Source of the DNA: Molossus alvarezi
Taxonomy: Eukaryota; Chordata; Mammalia; Chiroptera; Molossidae
Reading direction: 5' to 3'
Length of the DNA: 64,000 nt
NCBI GenBank assembly: GCA_037176705.1
Contig: CM073895.1
Coordinates: 5,418,551 to 5,482,550 of the forward strand
Made by a program: the position numbers and the translations under genes. Under the pieces are notes generated by a model, which made no database searches, was not told where the DNA came from, and saw only the letters and a list, made by a program, of their open reading frames with translations. The first letter of the stretch is position 1; each line of letters opens with the position of its first letter. Positions 45,190 through 57,183 of this stretch are shown piece by piece.

Positions 45190-45482
45190 TGTGTGCACAT
45201 GTGTCTGTGTGCATGTATCTGTGTATGTGTGTTGTGTATATGTGTGTATGTTTGTGTGTAATGTGCTTGTGTGTTTGTGTCTGAGTGCTTATATGTGTGG
45301 CTGTGTGTGTTTGTGTGTGTCTGTGTATATGTTTGTGCCTCTCTGTATATGTGTGTGCACATTTGTGTGGATCTGTGCACGTGTTTGTGTGTGTCCGCGT
45401 GTGCATGTGTTTCTGTGTGTCTGCGTGTGTACCTGTGTTTTTTGCGTCTGTGTGTGCATGTATTTGTGTGTGCATGTGTTTG
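45190..45482. repeat. TG-rich degenerate simple repeat
   Basis: About 290 nt of 'tgtgtgtntgtgtgcatg'-type sequence. The Cys/Val-rich and His/Thr-rich open frames across it are repeat artefacts. Confidence 0.9.
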
Positions 45483-45489
45483 AAGCACT

Positions 45490-45960
45490 CATGGAAGACA
45501 GTGGGCTGCAGATGAGGAACCAGGCAGCTGAGACCCGGTACTGTGGGTGCCCCTGAGGACAGTTCAGAGAGAGGCGGGGGACATCGAATTCTCCTGTGGA
45601 AGAGGCTGTCTGCCAAGCTTTGTCATCCCTGGTGACTCAGGGTTGCTCTGACAGTTCTTGGTGATGACTTGACGGCGTGGCCTAATTAAGTTACTACTAA
45701 AGGCTTAAGCTCCCAAGAAAATTAGCTTCTTTCCTTCAACGGACCATCAATGACAATGTCACTTTGTCCCAGAAATGCACTGAGGGCATCGTTCCACCCT
45801 GGTGGTCCCTGTGTTAACACAGCACCCTGTTTATGTCAGAACACATGAGAACATGCCAGAACACGTGTGAACACTGACCACCTTCCACAAGAGGTGGGAT
45901 CCCTTTAATTAGTTGCAAGTTTCCTTTTTAAACACAAGAGGTATTTTCTGTCATGAAGGA
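45490..45960. other. unassigned sequence
   Basis: No supported gene, RNA or repeat recognised in this stretch. Confidence 0.4.
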
Positions 45961-45967
45961 ACAAAGA

Positions 45968-46135
45968 GCCCTGGCCGGGGTGTCTCAGCTGGTTGGAGCA
46001 TCGTCCTGTAAACCAAAAGGTTGTGGGTTTGATCCCTGGTCAGGGCACATACGGAAAGCAACCCGATCAATGTTTCTCTCTCACATCTGTGTTTCTCTCT
46101 CACATCAGTAAAACGTATCCTCGGGTGAGGGTTTT
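45968..46135 (+). mobile_element. Ves SINE, distinct short subtype
   Basis: 'gccctggccggggtgtctcagctggttggagcatcgtcctgtaaaccaaaaggttgtgggtt' is the head of another Ves subtype. The body is shortened; the tail is 'cctcgggtgaggg'. Confidence 0.88.
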
Positions 46136-46411
46136 TAAAAAGACAAAAAGCAACAAAGAAATAATAGGACATATTTTGGGTGACTGTGCCCACGAAGCCC
46201 CAGTGTCCACTGGGTAAGTGTGAAGGTCTCTTGGGTCTTGTTTTGAAAGTGATCTCGACAGCCATCTCCGCCGTCTTGACGACGCTGTTTCTAGGGATCG
46301 TCCTCCGGCCTGAGGCTCCGACAGGAGGAAGAGGGACGAACACTCAGCATCTGGGACGACCTTTCAGGAACGCATCCGTCCCCTGCCACCGCCGCAATGC
46401 TTATGCCCTCT

Positions 46412-46437
46412 GTTTTGTTTTGTTTTGTTTTGTTTTG
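46412..46437. repeat. (GTTTT)n microsatellite
   Basis: Five GTTTT units next to a CpG-rich block. Confidence 0.9.
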
Positions 46438-46439
46438 AA

Positions 46440-46980
46440 GGCGACCAGTCCATGGACATTCAGAATTTCCGACACCAGCACGGTGCTCATTCGGCCGGGA
46501 CGAGGAGAGGAAACCCACGGAGAGGCGGTAGGGTTTCTAGGAGGAGGCCCACCGCATCCCGCGGTGCCGAGGGCGGCAGGTGAGGGATGGCGGGTGGGCC
46601 CGGCGCGCCGCGTGGGATCCTGGCAGCACAGACGCGAGCGGTTGGGTGGCATCAGAGGGTGGGGAGGCTGACTGGGCCAGGGAGCCGGCAAAGGAGGGCG
46701 GAGGCCGTGACCAAGCAGCTTGGACGGAGCCCTGCTGGGAGGGCGCGGGGCGGGGCAGCGTCTGGTGAGGACCCAGGAGAGCCGGTGAAGGGCAGTGCCG
46801 CGGGCTTTCGTGGTGGTGCGCCCCCTCACGGTGACCTGTGCCGCAGAGCCAGGTGCCCGGGGCCTGGTCCCTGCCTGGCCCGTGGAGGCAGCTGCAAGGC
46901 CCGGTCCCCAGCCCGAAAGCAGGAGCAAGGCCACGGGCGTGGCGGTGACGGTTTCCGAGTGCAAAGAGCACACTGCACCG
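46440..46980. other. CpG-rich block without an associated gene
   Basis: Dense CpG (for example 'ggcgcgccgcgtggg', 'gagggcgcggggcgggg') over about 500 nt. No coding exon motif recognised on either strand. Confidence 0.5.
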
Positions 46981-47017
46981 AACCTCTCACATCCCTTCTT
47001 ATCATTGCTGGTTTTGT

Positions 47018-47248
47018 TCATCCTCACGGAGAATACTTTCCATCGAGGGAGAATGGAAGGGAGGGAGGGGAAGAGACAGAGAGAGAGAGATGTGACAGAG
47101 ACACATCGATTGGTTACCTCCTGCACAATCCCAACCTGGGCCAGGGACCAAACCGCAACCCAGGTCTGTGCCCTTGACCGGGAATCGAACCCGTGACCAT
47201 TTGGTGCACAGGCCGACACTCTAACCACTGAGCCACACAGGCCAGGTC
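47018..47248 (-). mobile_element. Ves SINE
   Basis: 'catcctcacggagaatactt' to 'cacacaggccagg'. Confidence 0.9.
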
Positions 47249-47389
47249 TCGCATTTCTTCTTGGTGGTGGTAACCAGGTTTTGGACTTTAAGATCCCCCT
47301 GGGTGCCTACTGTTAGATTACTGGTTTGTAATAAAAGATCTCCTTATCCTGGGAAAAGTCCTTACAATGGCCGGCCAGGGCCTACGTCA

Positions 47390-47570
47390 CCCCCCACAGT
47401 TCTCCACCCTGACCATTCCCTCCACACGTGCTTCCACCCCAGGGCCCTTGCACTGGCTGTCCCTGCAGCCTGGAATGCGGTGCCCCAGACAGCTCCACGG
47501 CCAACTCATTCACTTCCTTTTAGTCTCTGCTCATGGGGCCTGACAACCTTTATTTAAAACTACAACCTAG
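47390..47570 (+). mobile_element. L2 LINE 3' fragment (part 1)
   Basis: 'agggcccttgcactggctgtccctgcagcctggaatgc' followed by 'cacttccttttagtctctgctca' is the L2 3' region. Confidence 0.75.
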
Positions 47571-47775
47571 CCTGGCCAGTGTGGCTCACTGCTTGAGCAT
47601 CGACCCATGTACCAAGAAGCTGCTGCTTCGATTCCTGTTCAGGGCACATGCCCAGGTGGTGGACCTGATCCCCAGTGGGGATCATGCAGGAGGGGCCAGT
47701 GAATGTTCTCTCTCATCGATGTTTCTCTCTCTCTCTTCCTCTCCCTTCCTCTCTCTCTAAAATCAATAAAGAAAA
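47571..47775 (+). mobile_element. Ves SINE splitting an L2
   Basis: 'gcctggccagtgtggctcac' to 'aaaatcaataaag'. Confidence 0.92.
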
Positions 47776-47990
47776 AATGAAAACCACCCCTGGCCTCTCC
47801 TCCCTGTGTATTTCCCACCTGCTTGCCCAGTCTATTTAAATGTTTTCCCAGAATCACTTGTCACATTTTACTTGCTCATTGTGTAGGTTGGGGCTACTAT
47901 GAAGGCGGGAGGCCTCTCTGTCCATTTTGCTTGCTCACAGGTGCTCAGACACCATCAGATGAATGCATGAACCTTGGGACACCCTTTTCG
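47776..47990 (+). mobile_element. L2 LINE 3' fragment (part 2)
   Basis: Continues the interrupted L2, with 'catttta...ttgctcattgtgtag' and 'tttgcttgctcacaggtgctcagacacc'. Confidence 0.55.
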
Positions 47991-48039
47991 CCTGCTGCAT
48001 GTGTCCTCTGTTCCATTTTTCCAGCTGAAGCTTACTACC

Positions 48040-49585
48040 TCGGTCAGCTATTGCTGAGTAAGAAAACACCCCGAAGCGTAGTGGCTTGAGACAGCAACCG
48101 TGTCATTGGCCATGACTCGGGGGGTCAGCCATTTGGGCAGGGATCACAGTGCAGACTCTGCTGCTGCTGTCCGGGGTCACTGGTGTGGCTCTGGCAGGAG
48201 AAGAGGGCTCACTCCCCTGTCTGGAATCTGGTGCCGGCCAGCAGGGGTCGCCCTCTCCCCTGGTCTCAAATCCCCGGGAGGCTGGCCCCAGAGCCTTCGG
48301 GTGGCATCTCAGGGCAGCTCTAGGGCAAGGGCAGACGCTGCAGGGTCTCTGGAGAAAGGCCCAGGCCCGATGGAGGAACTGTTTCCATCCCTCACCAAAC
48401 TGGCCCCCGGCCCCTGGCCCAGACATCCGCTGCTCCGGCCTCTTCACAGCCCAGAGCGACAGGAAGCCAGACCTGGGGCTGGTCGGAGGACGACCCTGGA
48501 CTTAGGGTTCTCCTTCCCCTTCGCACTCAGGAGGCAGTGGGGGTCCTCCCACCAGCATCTGCCAAGGCGGCCTGAGTCGGGGGGTGTTCGGACATCACTG
48601 GAGGCAGCGAGGGCCCTGCCAGCCCGGCAGACCCGACCCGCCGTGGCCCACAGGCCTGTCCCCCAGTGAGAGCCATAGCCCCTGGGTGGCAGCGAGCAGA
48701 CGGCTCGGGAGGCCCGGCAGGTCTCCGTCCGTGGAAGAGTAGAGCCGTCAGCGCTCGCTGCCTTGTGGGCGGATGTGCCTGAGTCTCCAGGGGAGGGAAC
48801 ATGTGGTGACATCCCTGCTCTGCAGATGACGGGAGGGAGGCTGCGTGAGTCCGGGAGGCCGGCCGGTCAGCACCAGGCCGCATGGGGACCCGGGGCTGCG
48901 GCTGTTTGCTGCACCGACGTCCCTCCGTGACCCAGCACTGCGGGAAGGTGGGGAGGGGTGACCTATCCCTTTTGAGGGCAGCCTGGGGACCGGGTCCCTG
49001 CTCTGCAGGGGTGCTCGAGAGGACCGACTTTGTGGAATTGGACCAGAGTACCCGGTTACCCCGCTCCCTGAAACTGGTGACCCCACGAAAAGATGGCCGC
49101 ACCCCAGTGATAGGAGCGCTGTCCAGTGGGCCTAGAAGTGTATAAAGGACTTTGGAAAGCAAGGTCCCACGTCTGCGGGACTAGTGTGTCCCTGGGCTGA
49201 CATTTCTCTCTCAGGCACCACTGTTCTAGCGGAGACGTCCACCTCCGTCCCTGTGACTGGGAAGGCCACTCCACCACGAAGGGTGAGCTGCCAAGGCAGT
49301 GACACTCGGGTCTGATGTCATCCACCAGGAGATGCGTCAGGCCCCATGAGTAACGGCGGAGGAGGAAGGGTGGTGGATAAATGCCCGATTCATTGATTTG
49401 ATTCATCCAATTACACAGGAGCCTGGCTTAGGGGAGGGTCAGGGAATGACTCAAATGTCACCTGAATGAGGCCCGCGGGGCTTCAGCCAGCATATTGGTC
49501 ATATTTCTGATATTAGAGGAGACCTGCCAAGAATATTAATTGTGACTGAGAGCTGGGCTGAGGTTGAATGAAATGAAATGTGGCG
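48040..49585. other. unassigned stretch with an old interspersed-repeat start
   Basis: 'tcagctattgctgagtaagaaaacaccccgaag...agtggctt' (about 48038-48090) is a common ancient-repeat phrase. The following 1.4 kb is GC-rich with overlapping spurious frames and no recognised gene. Confidence 0.35.
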
Positions 49586-49586
49586 A

Positions 49587-50090
49587 TACGTCTGTCCGGC
49601 GACGGGCCCGAGAGCCGGTGGGCAGCTGGCAGCAGGGTGCTTCTTGCTCCGGTACCCGTCTGTCTGCCCGGCGACAGGCCCGAGAGCTGATGGATGGGCA
49701 GCTGGCAGCGGGTGCTTGTTGCTCCGGTACCCGTCTGTCTGCCCGGCGACGGGCCCAAGAGCCGTGGGCAGCTGGCAGCGGGTGCTTGTGGCTCCGGTAC
49801 CCGTCCGTCTGCCCGGCGACGGGCCCGAGAGCCGGTGGGCAGCTGGCAGCGGGTGCTTGTGGCTCCGGTACCCGTCTGTCTGCCCGGCGACGGGCCCGAG
49901 AGCCGATGGATGGGCAGCTGGCAGCGGGTGCTTGTGGCTCCGGTACCCGTCCGTCTGCCCGGCGATGGGCCCAAGAGCCGTGGGCAGCTGGCAGCGGGTG
50001 CTTGTTGCTCCGGTACCCGTCCGTCTGCCCGGCGATGGGCCCGAGAGTCGATGGATGGGCAGCTGGCAGCGGGTGCTTGTTGCTCCCATT
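49587..50090. repeat. 70-75-bp minisatellite with alternating unit lengths
   Basis: 'ggtacccgt' occurs at 49651, 49726, 49796, 49867, 49942 and 50012, giving spacings of 75, 70, 71, 75 and 70. The difference is presence or absence of a short 'atggatggg' block. Open frames on both strands are artefacts. Confidence 0.95.
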
Positions 50091-51029
50091 TCTCGCCCGT
50101 TGGTCATGGAACTGGCGTCAGGCTCCGTCCTTCACTGAAAACAGACACATGCTTCAGGGCCCTCGATTCACGGGGCGCTGGGTTTTCGGGTGAGAAAACC
50201 CGCCTGAGCCCCTAAGAGGTAACTAAGCTTTGATTTCCGAAGTTCTCGACATGTTTCCTATGAGCCTTTTCCAAGATCAGAATTTGGTTTAGCCAAGTCG
50301 TCCGGTACAAGGGTAGGGGGAGGGGATCTCTCCTCAAGTCTAGAAAAAACAGAACATTGAACGCCAGTTTTCTGTCCAAGCCATTGCATTTGTGTCACCT
50401 CTTGCGGTCCATGTCCCGAACCGAACCCCACCAAGAACACACCTGCAGCCAGGCATCATGGGTTTTTACTGCTGCCGTGGATCCGCACACCGTGGGATCC
50501 GCGAGGTGTCCCCGGAAGCAGGGACTGGAAAGACAAAGGGTTTGAGTGGGGATGAGGGTGGGTGTGAGGAAGCAGGGCTCTGCTCTGGAGTGGACGCTGG
50601 TGATGAATGCCTGGCTAGCCCGCTAACCCTTGTCCGCAAGACAGGAAGAGCACGAGGCTCACCCCGTGCTGGGAAAGGCAGCCGCCTCTCACGGAAGCCA
50701 GGACAGAGGAGATTGGACCATGTCTGTGGTTTGCACAGTGTTCTTGTTGTCTGAGCAGATCTGATTACAAAGCGCTCTTGTTTTTGCGTGGGTCCGGCGT
50801 GCACACGGGGTGCTTTCGTCTGATGGTGGTCAGGGAGAGCATCAGTGTCCCACAGGAGAACACAGCCCCAGCTGTGGGGTCCGGGCCAGCCCCGCCATCA
50901 AGGGCTCCTTCCTCCTCCTCTTCCTCTGCGAGCTTGCTCTTCGTCAGACGCTTGGTGAGTCACAAGCAGGAACTTGTTTCATCAATGCAGCCTTAGGCCC
51001 TGCCCCTCGGCCCTCTGGCATGTCCCGGG

Positions 51030-51160
51030 CTTCTTTGCTGGTGGTGCGTTTGGTGTCTGTAAGCTCCGTAAGGGCAGGGCGGTCTGATTTGCTCACTGTG
51101 GTAGCCTCATCGCCTGGTGCTCAATTAATAATTGTTGATTATGCTGACCATTAATTAAAG
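51030..51160 (+). mobile_element. L2 or MIR 3'-end remnant
   Basis: 'tctgtaagctccgtaagggcagggc...gctcactg...ctggtgctcaattaataattgttgatt' is a diverged L2-like end. Confidence 0.6.
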
Positions 51161-51273
51161 AACTTATCTGTGTGATACATACATGCCTAGCCAGATTATA
51201 CACGGTTTTTTATCTTGTAGAATGTTCCAAAGCCCTGATTCCCAGGGCTACTCTTCTAAGAGTAGTTCCATCT

Positions 51274-51597
51274 ACCCATCCATCCATCCATCCATTCACC
51301 CATCCATCCATCCATCCATTTATCCATCCATCCATCCACCCATCCATCCATCCATCCATCCATCCATCCATTTATCCATCCATCCATCCATCATCCATCC
51401 ACTAATCCATCCATTCATCCATCCATCCACCCATCCATCCATCCATCCATCCATTTATCCATCCATCCATCCATCTTCCATCCATTCAACATCCATCCAT
51501 TTACCTGCCAACCACCCATCTATCCACTCACCCATCCATCCATCTAACCTCCCATCTACCCACCATCCATCCATCCATCCATCCATCCACCTACCTA
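51274..51597. repeat. (CATC)n microsatellite, about 320 nt
   Basis: Imperfect CATC/ATCC tetranucleotide array. The Ile-His-Pro-Ser open frame is an artefact. Confidence 0.97.
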
Positions 51598-52545
51598 CAG
51601 CTTGTATCGGTTTGTATGTGAGTATCATTCAGAAAGTGAACATCTTTGGAAAGTTTCCTTGAGGTAAGTTTTTCTTTCTTGTTTCTTCCTCGTCCATGTG
51701 TCCACCCCTCGGCAGGAACTGTGCATCTGTAGCACCCTTTGTCAGGTGTTTCGTTAACTAACGCCCAGGCTGGGCCGCTGGGCTTCACTGGGATGAGGTC
51801 CTGATGCCCTTGGAACGCAGGAGACTGCCGGGGGCTACTTGGGATCCACACAAGGGGGGCACCTTCTCACTACCTCCCTCCAGGTGTCCTGCCCCCTAGG
51901 CCCTGGGCTAGAGTGTGGGTGGGGCCTGGTGGGCGTGGTGAGGGGCGTGGCAATGTCGGGGGCGTGGCGGAACCTGACAGGGAGGCCAAGTCTAGGCTGT
52001 GTCCAGAGTGGTGGGGCAGGGTGATCAGGAACTTGAGGGCCCAGGCTGGACTGGTTGGGCAAGGTGTAGGGTGGTTGGCACAGGTGAAAAAAGGCGGAGT
52101 CAAGGCTGGGAGGTAGATGGGACAGTGAGGGGCGTGGCCTTGGGGTGGAGGCGGAGTTAGGTGGCTCCTAGTGGAGGTGGCCACAGTTCCTAGTTCACTC
52201 CCAGAGAATATTGTCATTGAACATAGAGTGTCTGTTACAGCCTTTTGTCCCTCACAGTCTCTGAGGAGAACTCCGAGGCCCCCTCGGTCATTGCCCCCAG
52301 GCAAGGTGTCACTTACCCGGCTGCTTTCAGAGTCTTCCCTTCATCTTCGTTTTCACCAGCTTATTACGATGAATCTGAGTCGGTCTTTCACGTTCTCCGG
52401 TTTGATGCTTTATTGAGTTTCTTGAATCTATGGATTTGTATCTTTCACCACATTTGAGAAATTTTGGTCATTATTTCTTCTAATAATTTTCCGCACCAAT
52501 CTCCTCTCCCCTCTTTCTGGGACTCCAATGGCAGACATAGTCAAC

Positions 52546-52760
52546 CGCCCCGCCGATGTGGCTCAGTGGTTGAGCATCGACCCCAGGCACCAACAGGTCG
52601 CCAGTTTGATTCCCGGTCAGGGCACATGCCCAGGTTGTGGGCCTGATCCTCAGTGTGGGGCATGCAGGAGGTGGGCAGTCAGTGTTCTCTCTCATCGATG
52701 TTTCTATCTCTCCCTCTCCTTTCCTCTCTCTCTAAAATCAATACAGAAAACAATTAAAGA
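52546..52760 (+). mobile_element. Ves SINE ('caccaagaggt' subtype) in L1
   Basis: 'ccgccgatgtggctcagtgg' to 'aaaatcaatacag'. Confidence 0.92.
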
Positions 52761-52810
52761 AAGGAAGAAAGAAAGGAAGGAAGGAAGGAAGGAAGGAAGG
52801 AAGGAAGGAA

Positions 52811-52888
<78 letters not shown>
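52757..52888. repeat. (GGAA)n/(GAAA)n microsatellite at a Ves tail
   Basis: About 11 GGAA units followed by about 20 GAAA units, grown from the SINE tail. Confidence 0.97.
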
Positions 52889-53932
52889 GTCGACCTTTGC
52901 ATGTTGTTTCAGAGGCCCCTGGAGCTCTGTTGATAATCATCTTTCTCTCTGATTCATCTTCACACTCTCTCACTCGTTCCTCTGTCAACTCCATCCCACC
53001 CTTTCGTTTCAGACATCGTATTTTTCGGTTCTAAACTTCCCTTCTCTTCTTTATAGTTTCCACTCTCTGCTGAGGTGTCTTTCCGTCTGTTTGAAGTGGA
53101 CTCGCCTTCCCCCCTTGGAGCCCGGTTATAACAGCCACAGCGAACCCTTCTTTCCAGCATCTGGTCCACTCGGGGTTGGTAGCTACGGATTTTCACTTCC
53201 CCTGAGAGCTGACCGCCTGTTCCTGGTTCTTGGAGGCTGAACAACTTTGGACATTTGGATGATTTTGTTGTGAGACTCCGTGTCCTGACAAAATCCTCTG
53301 GAGGATGCTGACTCCTTGTTGTTCTTGTTGTTCAGGAGACAACCCCCTGGTTGGGTTCCTACCCCAAGTTCCGTGTTGCCTTTTGTGAGCGGTGGTTCCA
53401 ATGTCACTTAAATGTTTTAAATCTTTGCTGTGTTCCCACATGTCTGCCTTAAGCATGCCCCCCACCCCCCCGAGCTTAGCCGGTGCGGGCTGCTGCTTAT
53501 ATGAGCAGCTCTGTCTCGGAGCCTTTGCTGGTTGCTCTGGGTCTGCCCTGCACGTGCATAGTTCAAGGGCAAGCTGAGGACTGTGCCCCTTCGTACATAG
53601 AATTAGGAGACCCCCCCTTTCTCGCTCTCTCCTCTCTGGGACCCCCTGAACACTCTCTGGCTCCCAGGGTGCCCTTCCTCAGTCCTCTGGCCAGAAATCC
53701 CGACTTTCTCTCTGAGTTACAGCTGTTCTTCCTGCACTGTGTCGCTCTTAGCTTGCAGGGCCAGGCCTGGGGTGGGGGAGCAGGGGTTCTCTCATCTACT
53801 CTGGCTTGTGAATCCCCTTTTCTGGGATCTAGGGCCCAAACCACGGAGCCACGCAGTTCTGTGACGGGGACTGCCCCCAGGTCAAAGCCAGGAGAGAGAA
53901 GAGAAAAAATAACCAGAACCTCCCCCCCCCCC

Positions 53933-53933
<1 letters not shown>

Positions 53934-53972
<39 letters not shown>
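53934..53972. repeat. (CA)n microsatellite
   Basis: About 18 CA units preceded by a run of 10 C. Confidence 0.97.
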
Positions 53973-53977
<5 letters not shown>

Positions 53978-54059
53978 CTCTTCACGTTCAGCTTCCTCGC
54001 CAGTCAGTTTCCTCCTGTGGTTCACTCTCTGGGGCCCTCAGACGGTTGCTCTTTGTACT

Positions 54060-54930
54060 TTGACTCCTGCCCTTAAAGATGTTCAGAAGACTTAACACTC
54101 ACTGGAGTTGAGACTCCACCCCAATAATGATCCTGTTGGGATGGAAATTGATCTTTTCCTCCCTTTTCCTTCCCAGATGTCTCAATGTCGCATTTTGTGC
54201 ACATCCTCAAACGGTACCGTCTGCGTCCAGAGCCCAGACGAGCACACTGCACACGCTCACCTCCCTGGCCCATTCCTAGACGGGATGCCCTGGTAGGGAT
54301 GCTCAAGAAACCACTTTCCTTGCATGAACGGTTCAATGAAGCCTGGACAGTGTGTCCATTCTTGTGACCTTTGCGAGGTCAACCTCATGTTTATTCTGCA
54401 CCCTATACCTCCTCATTTCATTGACCTAAATATAGGTGGCAGTATAACTTAATCGATGGGGTTGCATTGCATGTTGGTGAATAGCGGTTTGCCTTCATCG
54501 GCGTATAAGTACATGACAACAGGAGATCCCACGTTTGAACCCAAATCCTGATCTTACCTGAGGTCTGTACGCAAGTGTTAAGGTTGGGGTTCTCCCTGTA
54601 TGCGGGCCAGGTGTGTTCATTATTTGGGAAGCCCAGTTTTTAGAGAGAAAAAGAGAGACCTTGGTTTGAAATGAGCAGCGTCGGGCGTAGCTGAGGACTG
54701 TGATGGGTTCCGTGAGCCAGTGACATTCTAAGTGGAAGCGGGACTTACGGTTCAATCAGACTGTCCCCAGCTGGTCCGTATCTGAATTTTCACACGTACA
54801 TTTGACCTAGGATGAGCCAAACCTGTAATAGAAAAGGGCTCGATTGTCCCTTATTCTCTTTCTTCCTTCCTGACCACTTCCTGGCGTAGCACCCATTCAT
54901 AAATGTAATTTATCATCTGGGAGGCACTAT
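54060..54930. other. unassigned sequence
   Basis: No gene or repeat family recognised; frames shorter than 90 residues only. Confidence 0.35.
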
Positions 54931-54944
54931 TTCTTGTTTTATTT

Positions 54945-55152
54945 TCATCCTCACCCGAGGATATTTTTCCATTTATCTTCAGAGAGAGTGGGAGGGAGAG
55001 AGAGAGAGAGAAACATCGATGTGACAGGGACACATCGATTGGTTGCCTCCCGCACAAACCGACCAGGGCTGGGGACGAACCGCGACTCCGTGCCCTTGAA
55101 CAGAATTGAACCCAAGCCAATGCTCTACCGCTGAGCGAAACGGCCCAGGGCG
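54945..55152 (-). mobile_element. Ves SINE
   Basis: 'catcctcacccgaggatatt' to 'gaaacggcccagggc'. Confidence 0.92.
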
Positions 55153-55647
55153 AGGCACTGTGTCTTTAAACACCATCTCTTTCTAAGAGCCGTGGCTGAG
55201 GTGGCCTGGTCAGAGAGCGGATATAGAACTCGATGTGGAATCGTCGGGGGAGCTTGGGCTCTGGGTCTGATGACCCGCGACCTGGGCCACAGGGACATTT
55301 CTGAGTCCCTCGCTGCACTGTTTTCTCACCTGGAAAAAAATTTCGTCCCGCCATTCTGAGGGGTGCAAGAGATGGTATGAGAAGGTGCTGGGCACGCCCG
55401 GGCGTGGGCACCAGGCAGCGTCAGGGCTGTTCCAGGGGTGACGTCGTCGCCGCCATCCCTGTGCAGGGACAGCCGGGCTCTTGGTGGGTGCGCACCACTC
55501 AGTCCCCACAGCGTGTGCTGTGGAAGACGGACACGCACCCGGAGCACGCGGCAAGTGTCCGCCACCAGGCGGGGTCCGCTCCCAGTTCACACAGCCTCAG
55601 CCCCCTGCACGGGCCCGGGACGCTTCGCTGTAGACTCAGCTCTTCTT

Positions 55648-55735
55648 TTTTTATTTTTATTTTTATGTATTGATTTCAGAGAGAAAGAGGGAAACACCGA
55701 TGTGTTGTTCCACTTATTTATATATTCATTGGTTG
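55648..55735 (-). mobile_element. Ves SINE fragment
   Basis: 'tgtattgatttcagagagaaag...aaacaccgatgtg'; only the body remains. Confidence 0.6.
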
Positions 55736-55761
55736 ATTTTTTTTTCTTTCTTTTTTTTTTA

Positions 55762-55980
55762 ATTCCTCACCCGAGGATATTTTTCCATTTATCATTAGAT
55801 GGGGGGGGGGGGCAGAGAGAAACATTGAAGTGAGAGAGACACATGGACTGGCTGCCTCCCGCACAACCCGACCAGGGCCGGGGATGAACGCAACCGAGGT
55901 CTGTGCCCTGATCGGAATTGAACCCGAGACTCATTGGTCCGAGGGTCGACGCTCTAACCGCTGAGCCAAACTGGCCAGGG
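55762..55980 (-). mobile_element. Ves SINE
   Basis: 'attcctcacccgaggatatt' to 'aaactggccagggc', with a run of 12 G replacing part of its body. Confidence 0.92.
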
Positions 55981-55999
55981 CATCGGTTGATTTTTTTTT

Positions 56000-56205
56000 A
56001 ATCCTATCCCAAGGACATGTTTTTTATTGATTTGCGGGGGGAGGAGGGAGAGACCTTGATGTGAGAGAGAAACACCATGTCCTGCTCCACTCATCCATAC
56101 GCTCATTGTCGGCACACACGCACATGCATTCTGACCGGGCATCGAACCCGCAACCTTGGTGCATCAGGACAACGCTCCAACCAACCGAGCTATCGGGGCA
56201 GGGCA
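56000..56205 (-). mobile_element. Ves SINE, short subtype
   Basis: 'aatcctatcccaaggacatg' to 'accgagctatcggggcaggg'; same subtype as the copy at 45968. Confidence 0.85.
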
Positions 56206-56651
56206 TGATGGCTGGTTTTGTTTTTTCCTTGGGGGCAGCCATTCCTGTCTGCGTCAGCCGGCGTTTCCTTGCGTCTAGGCCCCCCCATTCTTCACAGCCA
56301 CGGGGATGTGGGGGGCTCTGCCAGCGTGACCAGGGCAGCATGACAGATTGTCGCGCTGACTCTGTCTCGTCCTTCAGAGGTTCACTGTGGAACTGTAGCT
56401 GGAGTGGCCTTTTCCACTGGGGGTACCCTGTGGTGGCCCCGCAGCAGGCCACACCCCGTCATCTCTCTCCAGGGCACGGGGTGTCACAGAGCAGGGGGCT
56501 CGCGTCCAGAGGAACCCTGCGCCACACCTGGACCTGGGCACGTATTTACCACCCGGAGGCTAACGCAGAGACTGAGGAAGCAGAAGGATGAGATTCCTCT
56601 TCCTAATCATCCTCGTGATGACACACGGCATCAAGTCTCCATCTTCAGCCC

Positions 56652-56840
56652 AGCCGGCAGAAGCCACGCACCAAGAGGTCAGCGGTTCGATTCCCAGTCG
56701 GGGCACGTGCCCGGGTTTCGGGCTCAATCCCCAGTGGAAGAGGGGGTGTGGGAGGCAGCTGATCAATGTTTCTCATCAGTGTTTCTCTCTCTCTCTCCCT
56801 CTTCCTTCCTCTCTCTAAAAAATCAATGAAAGCATTTTTT
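56652..56840 (+). mobile_element. Ves SINE, head-damaged
   Basis: 'cacgcaccaagaggtcagcggttcgattcccagtc' and following body; the first box of the head is missing. Confidence 0.85.
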
Positions 56841-56960
56841 TAAAGTTCCAACCTTAATCTGCAGCATAAATGCATTATTTTTTAAATACCTGGGATTGAA
56901 AACAGCGAACTTGGGATACTCACTAGTAACCATTAAAAAAAAAAAAAAAAAAAAACACAG

Positions 56961-57180
56961 CGCCCTGGCTGGTTTGGCTCAGCGGTTAGAGCGTCGGCCT
57001 GCGGTCCAGAGAGACCCGGGTTTGGTTCCCGCTAAGGGCATGTACCTCGGTTGCAGTTTGTTCCCAGCCCCGGTTGGGGTCATGTGGGTGGCAACCACTC
57101 GATGTGTCTCTCTCACATCGATGTTTCTCTCTCTCTCTCCCTCTCTCTCCCACCTGCTCAGTTTGAATAAAAAATGAAAA
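56961..57180 (+). mobile_element. Ves SINE
   Basis: Near-consensus copy after an A run of 20, ending 'gaataaaaaatgaaaaaat'. Confidence 0.93.
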
Positions 57181-57183
57181 AAT

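Larger units (their letters stand above)
52330..54000 (-). mobile_element. L1 5'/ORF-region remnant, antisense
   Basis: 'gagtttcttgaatctatggatttgt', 'attatttcttctaataattttc', 'gggactccaatggcagac' and 'gacatttggatgattttgttgtgagactccg' follow antisense L1 order. Split by a Ves and a purine microsatellite. Confidence 0.65.

Noticed and set aside
45152..45556. 134-residue Cys/Val-rich frame
   Set aside because: Translation of a degenerate TG-rich simple repeat.
49587..50090. Regularly spaced repeats suggestive of a CRISPR array
   Set aside because: Spacers are themselves repeated and the genome is mammalian; it is a minisatellite.
51183..51662. 159-residue Ile-His-Pro-Ser frame
   Set aside because: Translation of the (CATC)n microsatellite.
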